From NCBI GenBank assembly GCA_002005505.1, contig KV908660.1, positions 32,544 through 96,543 on the forward strand: a DNA stretch of 64,000 bases, given 5' to 3'. The notes under the pieces were generated by a model that made no database searches, was not told the DNA's origin, and saw nothing but the letters and a program-made list of their open reading frames with translations. Position numbers and translations under genes: made by a program. Positions 60,576-64,000 of this stretch are shown one piece after another (position 1 is the stretch's first letter; the number at the start of each line of letters is the position of its first letter). The stretch is from Botryococcus braunii (taxonomy: Eukaryota; Chlorophyta; Trebouxiophyceae).

Positions 60576-63507
60576 ATGGCAGACATACAAGCCCCAGTAC
60601 GTTTGGAATTTTTCTATGGAAAGCCTACAGAGGACCCTTTTCAGTGGTTAGAGTCTTTTGAACTTTTTCTTGAGATCAACCAAGTAGTGGGTGATCGGGT
60701 TTTACGTTTTGTTAAGCATGCCATGCGCGAGGAGGCTTACACATGGTTCCGTGCGAATCAAGATGATATACATGACTGGGATGACTGTAAAGAGGCCTTC
60801 CTTGAACGATTTGGCCTTGATGAAGACACCCTTATGTTAAAGTTAGACACATGTGCACAACTGTCAAATGAGACCGTTCGCAGCTACGCTGACCGATACA
60901 AGAAATTAGTGGGTTATTTGCAGAACTCTCTGCCACCCAGGATGGTGACCCAGCTATTTGTGAAAGGCTTAGTGCCCCATCTTAGGGAGCGAGTACAGAT
61001 GACCTACCCCGGCAATGGAGCGTTAGCCGACATAATACGTTTGGCTGCAAACTATGAACAGACCTTTGGGCATGCACCATTAGGAGGTATGTACGTTAAT
61101 CAAAACACAGAAGTACAAGCACGCGAGAGAAGTGAGCCTTGGACTCGCCGCCCCATTGACAATGTGGATCAGCGAGCGCCACGCGCGCCGCAGCAGCAAA
61201 ATCAAAGGGAGAACAACAGAGATAACAAAGAAAATAGAAACTGGCCGCGTCAGCGAGATTTCCCCGAAAGGCGTAATCAGCCGCAACCAGCAGCACCGCC
61301 AAGACAGATTGCACCAGCTAATCCACTTAGGGAGGCACCTCTTCCGCCACCCGCAACCGATATAGATACGCTTACCCGAGAAATGGAGAGACTCAGAATT
61401 CAAATTGCAGAATTACAGAGGCCCATGCCCGCCGCTAATTTTACTCAGTTTCATGAGGACCCAGCCGAGGAGGAACAGTCCCAAGTAAGGATGATGTATG
61501 ATGGGTTTACTGACCCATTCCCTGTCTATGCCACCAAAAGACCAGCCGAAAATCCACCTGAATTGGATCAGCCACTGCTACGCCGCCGGCCCAACAATGT
61601 GCAAAACACCACTATGGACCCCAGACCTTCAAATAGGCCAGCTGCAACAGGGCCTAATGGACCTTCCGCACCAGCAAATAATCCTTCAACTGCTGCACCG
61701 CCTACGCCAGCCCCAGTACCTGCTTTTCCCAGGAGGGCACCTGCGCCGCGCCCGCCAGTCGACTTAGGGGGACTGCCACCACTTCCAGATCCTCCCCGGC
61801 CGGCGTACCGAAGACCCCCAGTAGTGCCAGCCCCTTCAAGCGAGCCAATCCAACAAATAAAAGGCTTACCTATGAAGCTGACAGTACAATCTTATTTGAA
61901 TCATATTAGTGAGGAGGAATTTCAAAGATCCATCCAAGAGCTACATGCGTCCCGCCAACAATTCCAGCGAAGCAAGCAAACCACTTCAACACCGCCAAGA
62001 GCTGCGGAGGCAGAGCTTGTAGTAATCTCTAGTGACACCTCCGAGAGCCCCTCAGCCAGCGATACGCCCGAGGCGCCGCGTGTCCAACAACATCTGCAAC
62101 GCAACCTGATCAGCACCACTGTAGCCACAGTCCCTATTATTCTTAACAATACTATCTTTGACGAAGGAATTATCGACACTGGAGCAACAAATACCATGAT
62201 ATCGCAATCTGCAGCTAGACAATTGGGCATGCTTAACCAGATCGAGCCTTGTAGACTTAAGTACTCTTGTGCTGATGGCAACATGTCTGCCCCATGGGGC
62301 ATAATTAGAGAGCTACCAGTAGGTTTTGATGGATTGATATTCCCAATTGACGTCTGTGTTAGTGGGGCGACAAACTACGATGTACTGCTGGGTACCGATT
62401 GGCTAACACAAGCCCATGCCGAGATCAGCTTTGCCAAGTCAGAAATGTCATATAAAATAGACCCTAACCTCATTGGGAAAGTCCCTATAACAGTACTGCC
62501 ATCTGATAAGACTTTTAATCGTTATTGTGTTATGCGGGCTCCCGTTGAGAACCTGGGAGACCCGGAGGGACCGGAGGGACCAGCACTGCCAGAAGTAATT
62601 TATTTCGACGAGAGCGCCTCTGACACCTCTGCGCCCGAGGATTCAAGCGAAGAAGAAGCCACTAGTGAAGAGATTGCCAGTTTACCGTCTGAAGAAGAAT
62701 ACCCAGACCTTATTGAGGAGCCACAAGCAATGCAAGTAGACTTTTTAAATTCCACCGCCGCCGACATCACCCTTGCAGAGGGACCATCTCTCTCGCTGCC
62801 TTCAACAAATAACACCGAAGACTGGATGCTAGAAAAGACTATATTCAAAGACATTGAGGAGCAATTCGGCGCATTTGACCTTGACGCATGCTGCGATCAG
62901 GAGGGCCGTAACTCTCAATTGCCTCACTTTTGGACACCCCAGCAAGACTGTTTGCAGCAAGATTGGACCCACAAGAACATTTACTGCAACCCACCTTTTT
63001 CAAAAGCAATGGAGATTGTGCAGCACGGCCTCACATGTTATGATAGCAGCCCAACCACGACGTCAGCCGTCCTTGTTCTACCATGGTGGCCTGAAGCCGC
63101 ATGGTTTCCCATAGTAATGGAGAAGTTCCAAATCGCTCGACAATATCCTCCAGGAGTGCAGCCGTTTACAGCCCCGGGACGATCCCCCAGCTCTTCTCGC
63201 ATGCGTGTGGGGCCTACCAGTTGGCCGGTGATGATTGTGAAGACCCCTGCACCCAACTTGACTGAAGACCCCGGCCTACAGAAATTGCCAGACATCCAAA
63301 TAATTGAAGAAGAGACAGACCACCTTGAGCCAGAAGAGGTTCCCCTGGGGACCAAGATTTTACCCGAGGAGCGCGAGCGCGCCCTTGGACTTGTTAAGGA
63401 GTACAGGGATGTGTTTTCCCCTGGCATTACGCAGCAACGTACTACTTTGATGCATCTTAGGATAGACCCCGGCTTGCCGCACCTTATCGCTGTCCCTGCA
63501 GAAGCAG
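60576..63507 (+). CDS. Element J Gag-protease-DNA methyltransferase-like polyprotein, 3' truncated
   Basis: One open frame. Residues 1-165 are a gypsy-type Gag core (LEFFYGKPTEDPFQWLESFE, EEAYTWFRANQ, VRSYADRYKKLVGYL, FVKGLVPHLRERV). No CCHC knuckle follows; residues about 180-450 are Q/N/R- and proline-rich. Aspartic protease has IDTGATNTMISQS (D at residue 534) and LLGTDWLTQAH. An acidic stretch spans about 660-720. Residues about 755-890 resemble phage-type N6-adenine methyltransferase: FDLDACCD (767-774), a tryptophan before NIYCNPPFSKAMEI (NPPF at 805-808, bases 62988-62999), VLVLPWWPEAAWF and SRMRVGPTSWPVMIVKT. The end (EYRDVFSPGITQ ... LRIDPGLPH) is the segment that leads into RT in gypsy elements. 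It is cut at 63507 by a copia LTR; the last few residues are not its own. Confidence 0.8.
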
Positions 63508-64000
63508 TGGTTATAAGCTTCTGAGTTCGGCGTTCCCTGTATGACCCGGCACGAGGGTGTTTAGCCCGGCGACACTCTTGTTGTATGTCGAGTAACAAGC
63601 AGTGGCGACTGTGAATGAGATGACTTGAATGGCAACAGTTAAGTAGCAAACACCCGAAGTGCTTTTGATGTCCCAATCAAGTCTTACAATGCTTATTGCT
63701 CTCTCTCATCACTCAGCAATTCAAACTACTCTATCTACGAAGTTACTGATAGTCTGCATTACCGATGTCCGATGAGCTAAGCAGTAGTACCTTTCTATTA
63801 CGCATTATCTAGACTCTTTCCTAATACATTGTTCTTGTGCCTGAGGTGTCCTGACAACAGTTTACCTGTATGACCCGGCACGAGGGTGTTTAGCCCGGCG
63901 ACACTCTTGTTGTATGTCGAGTAACAAGCAGTGGCGACTGTGAATGAGATGACTTGAATGGCAACAGTTAAGTAGCAAACACCCGAAGTGCTTTTGATGT
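63508..64000 (-). repeat. Copia LTR K, related to H, runs off the window
   Basis: Starts TGGTTATAAGCTTCTGAG and then follows the H LTR family with scattered differences. Both copies of the internal duplicated unit are seen (from about 63538 and 63866). Orientation is minus, so it is a 3' LTR of a minus-strand element or a solo LTR. AGCAG (63503-63507) would be its left target duplication. The outer end is outside the window. Confidence 0.8.

Noticed and set aside
60576..63507. Element J as a DIRS element because of the methyltransferase-like domain
   Set aside because: DIRS elements lack an aspartic protease of this type, and J has a gypsy-type Gag, DTGA protease and the gypsy pre-RT segment. 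No tyrosine recombinase is visible in the window. DIRS cannot be fully excluded until the 3' half is seen.
1..64000. Bacterial or organellar origin
   Set aside because: Gypsy and copia elements with chromodomains, initiator-tRNA priming and 5-bp target duplications indicate nuclear eukaryotic DNA.

Overview
The window is nuclear DNA of a eukaryote, probably of the green lineage (an alga or plant with a large, repeat-rich genome). The species cannot be named from the sequence. I found no host gene, rRNA, functional tRNA or CRISPR array. Almost every base belongs to retrotransposons: Ty3/gypsy elements (several with chromodomains), Ty1/copia elements, two non-autonomous LTR elements, a small TRIM-like element and a LINE fragment.

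The layout is a deep nest that can be unpicked from LTR ends, 5-bp target-site duplications (TSDs) and restored reading frames. Positions 1-620 hold a broken LINE 3' end, and 1046-3491 hold rearranged copies of one short LTR family. Gypsy element A (3493-6355) is entered in its RNase H region by gypsy B (starts 6356). B is entered by gypsy C (9148-15378, TSD GGTTG) and, within its RT region, probably by element J (starts near 15955, coding part 60576-63507). Gypsy D (16267-58449, TSD TTCAG) appears to sit in the 5' LTR of J. D is split by four insertions: gypsy G on the minus strand (17341-28552, TSD ATACA), the gag-only element E (28982-40256, TSD TTCCT), copia I on the minus strand (43126-50192, TSD GGGAT) and the non-coding element F (52238-57430, TSD TACCT). 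G contains a rearranged second D-family copy, D' (17674-22543, TSD GGGGT). E contains copia H on the minus strand (32440-39763, TSD ACTTT). A further copia LTR, K, cuts J at 63508. Without its inserts D is about 7.4 kb.

Two priming modes are visible. At least six gypsy-type elements and the TRIM-like element share the primer-binding site TGGTATCGGCGA directly after the 5' LTR. It would pair with a tRNA 3' end whose acceptor stem has A1:U72, a mark of eukaryotic initiator tRNA-Met. Both complete copia elements instead carry GGTTATGGGCCCACG, complementary to the anticodon stem-loop of initiator tRNA-Met, the half-tRNA priming known from Drosophila copia.

The most unusual gene is the J polyprotein. 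It encodes Gag, an aspartic protease and then a domain resembling phage/DIRS-type N6-adenine DNA methyltransferase (NPPF motif), placed before the expected reverse transcriptase. Other notable items are an unknown 174-aa ORF ahead of gag-pol in copia H, an inverted PPT-LTR-PBS cassette inside D', internal direct duplications in three unrelated LTR families, and a 9-bp word (GTACCTTAT) strongly over-represented across different elements.
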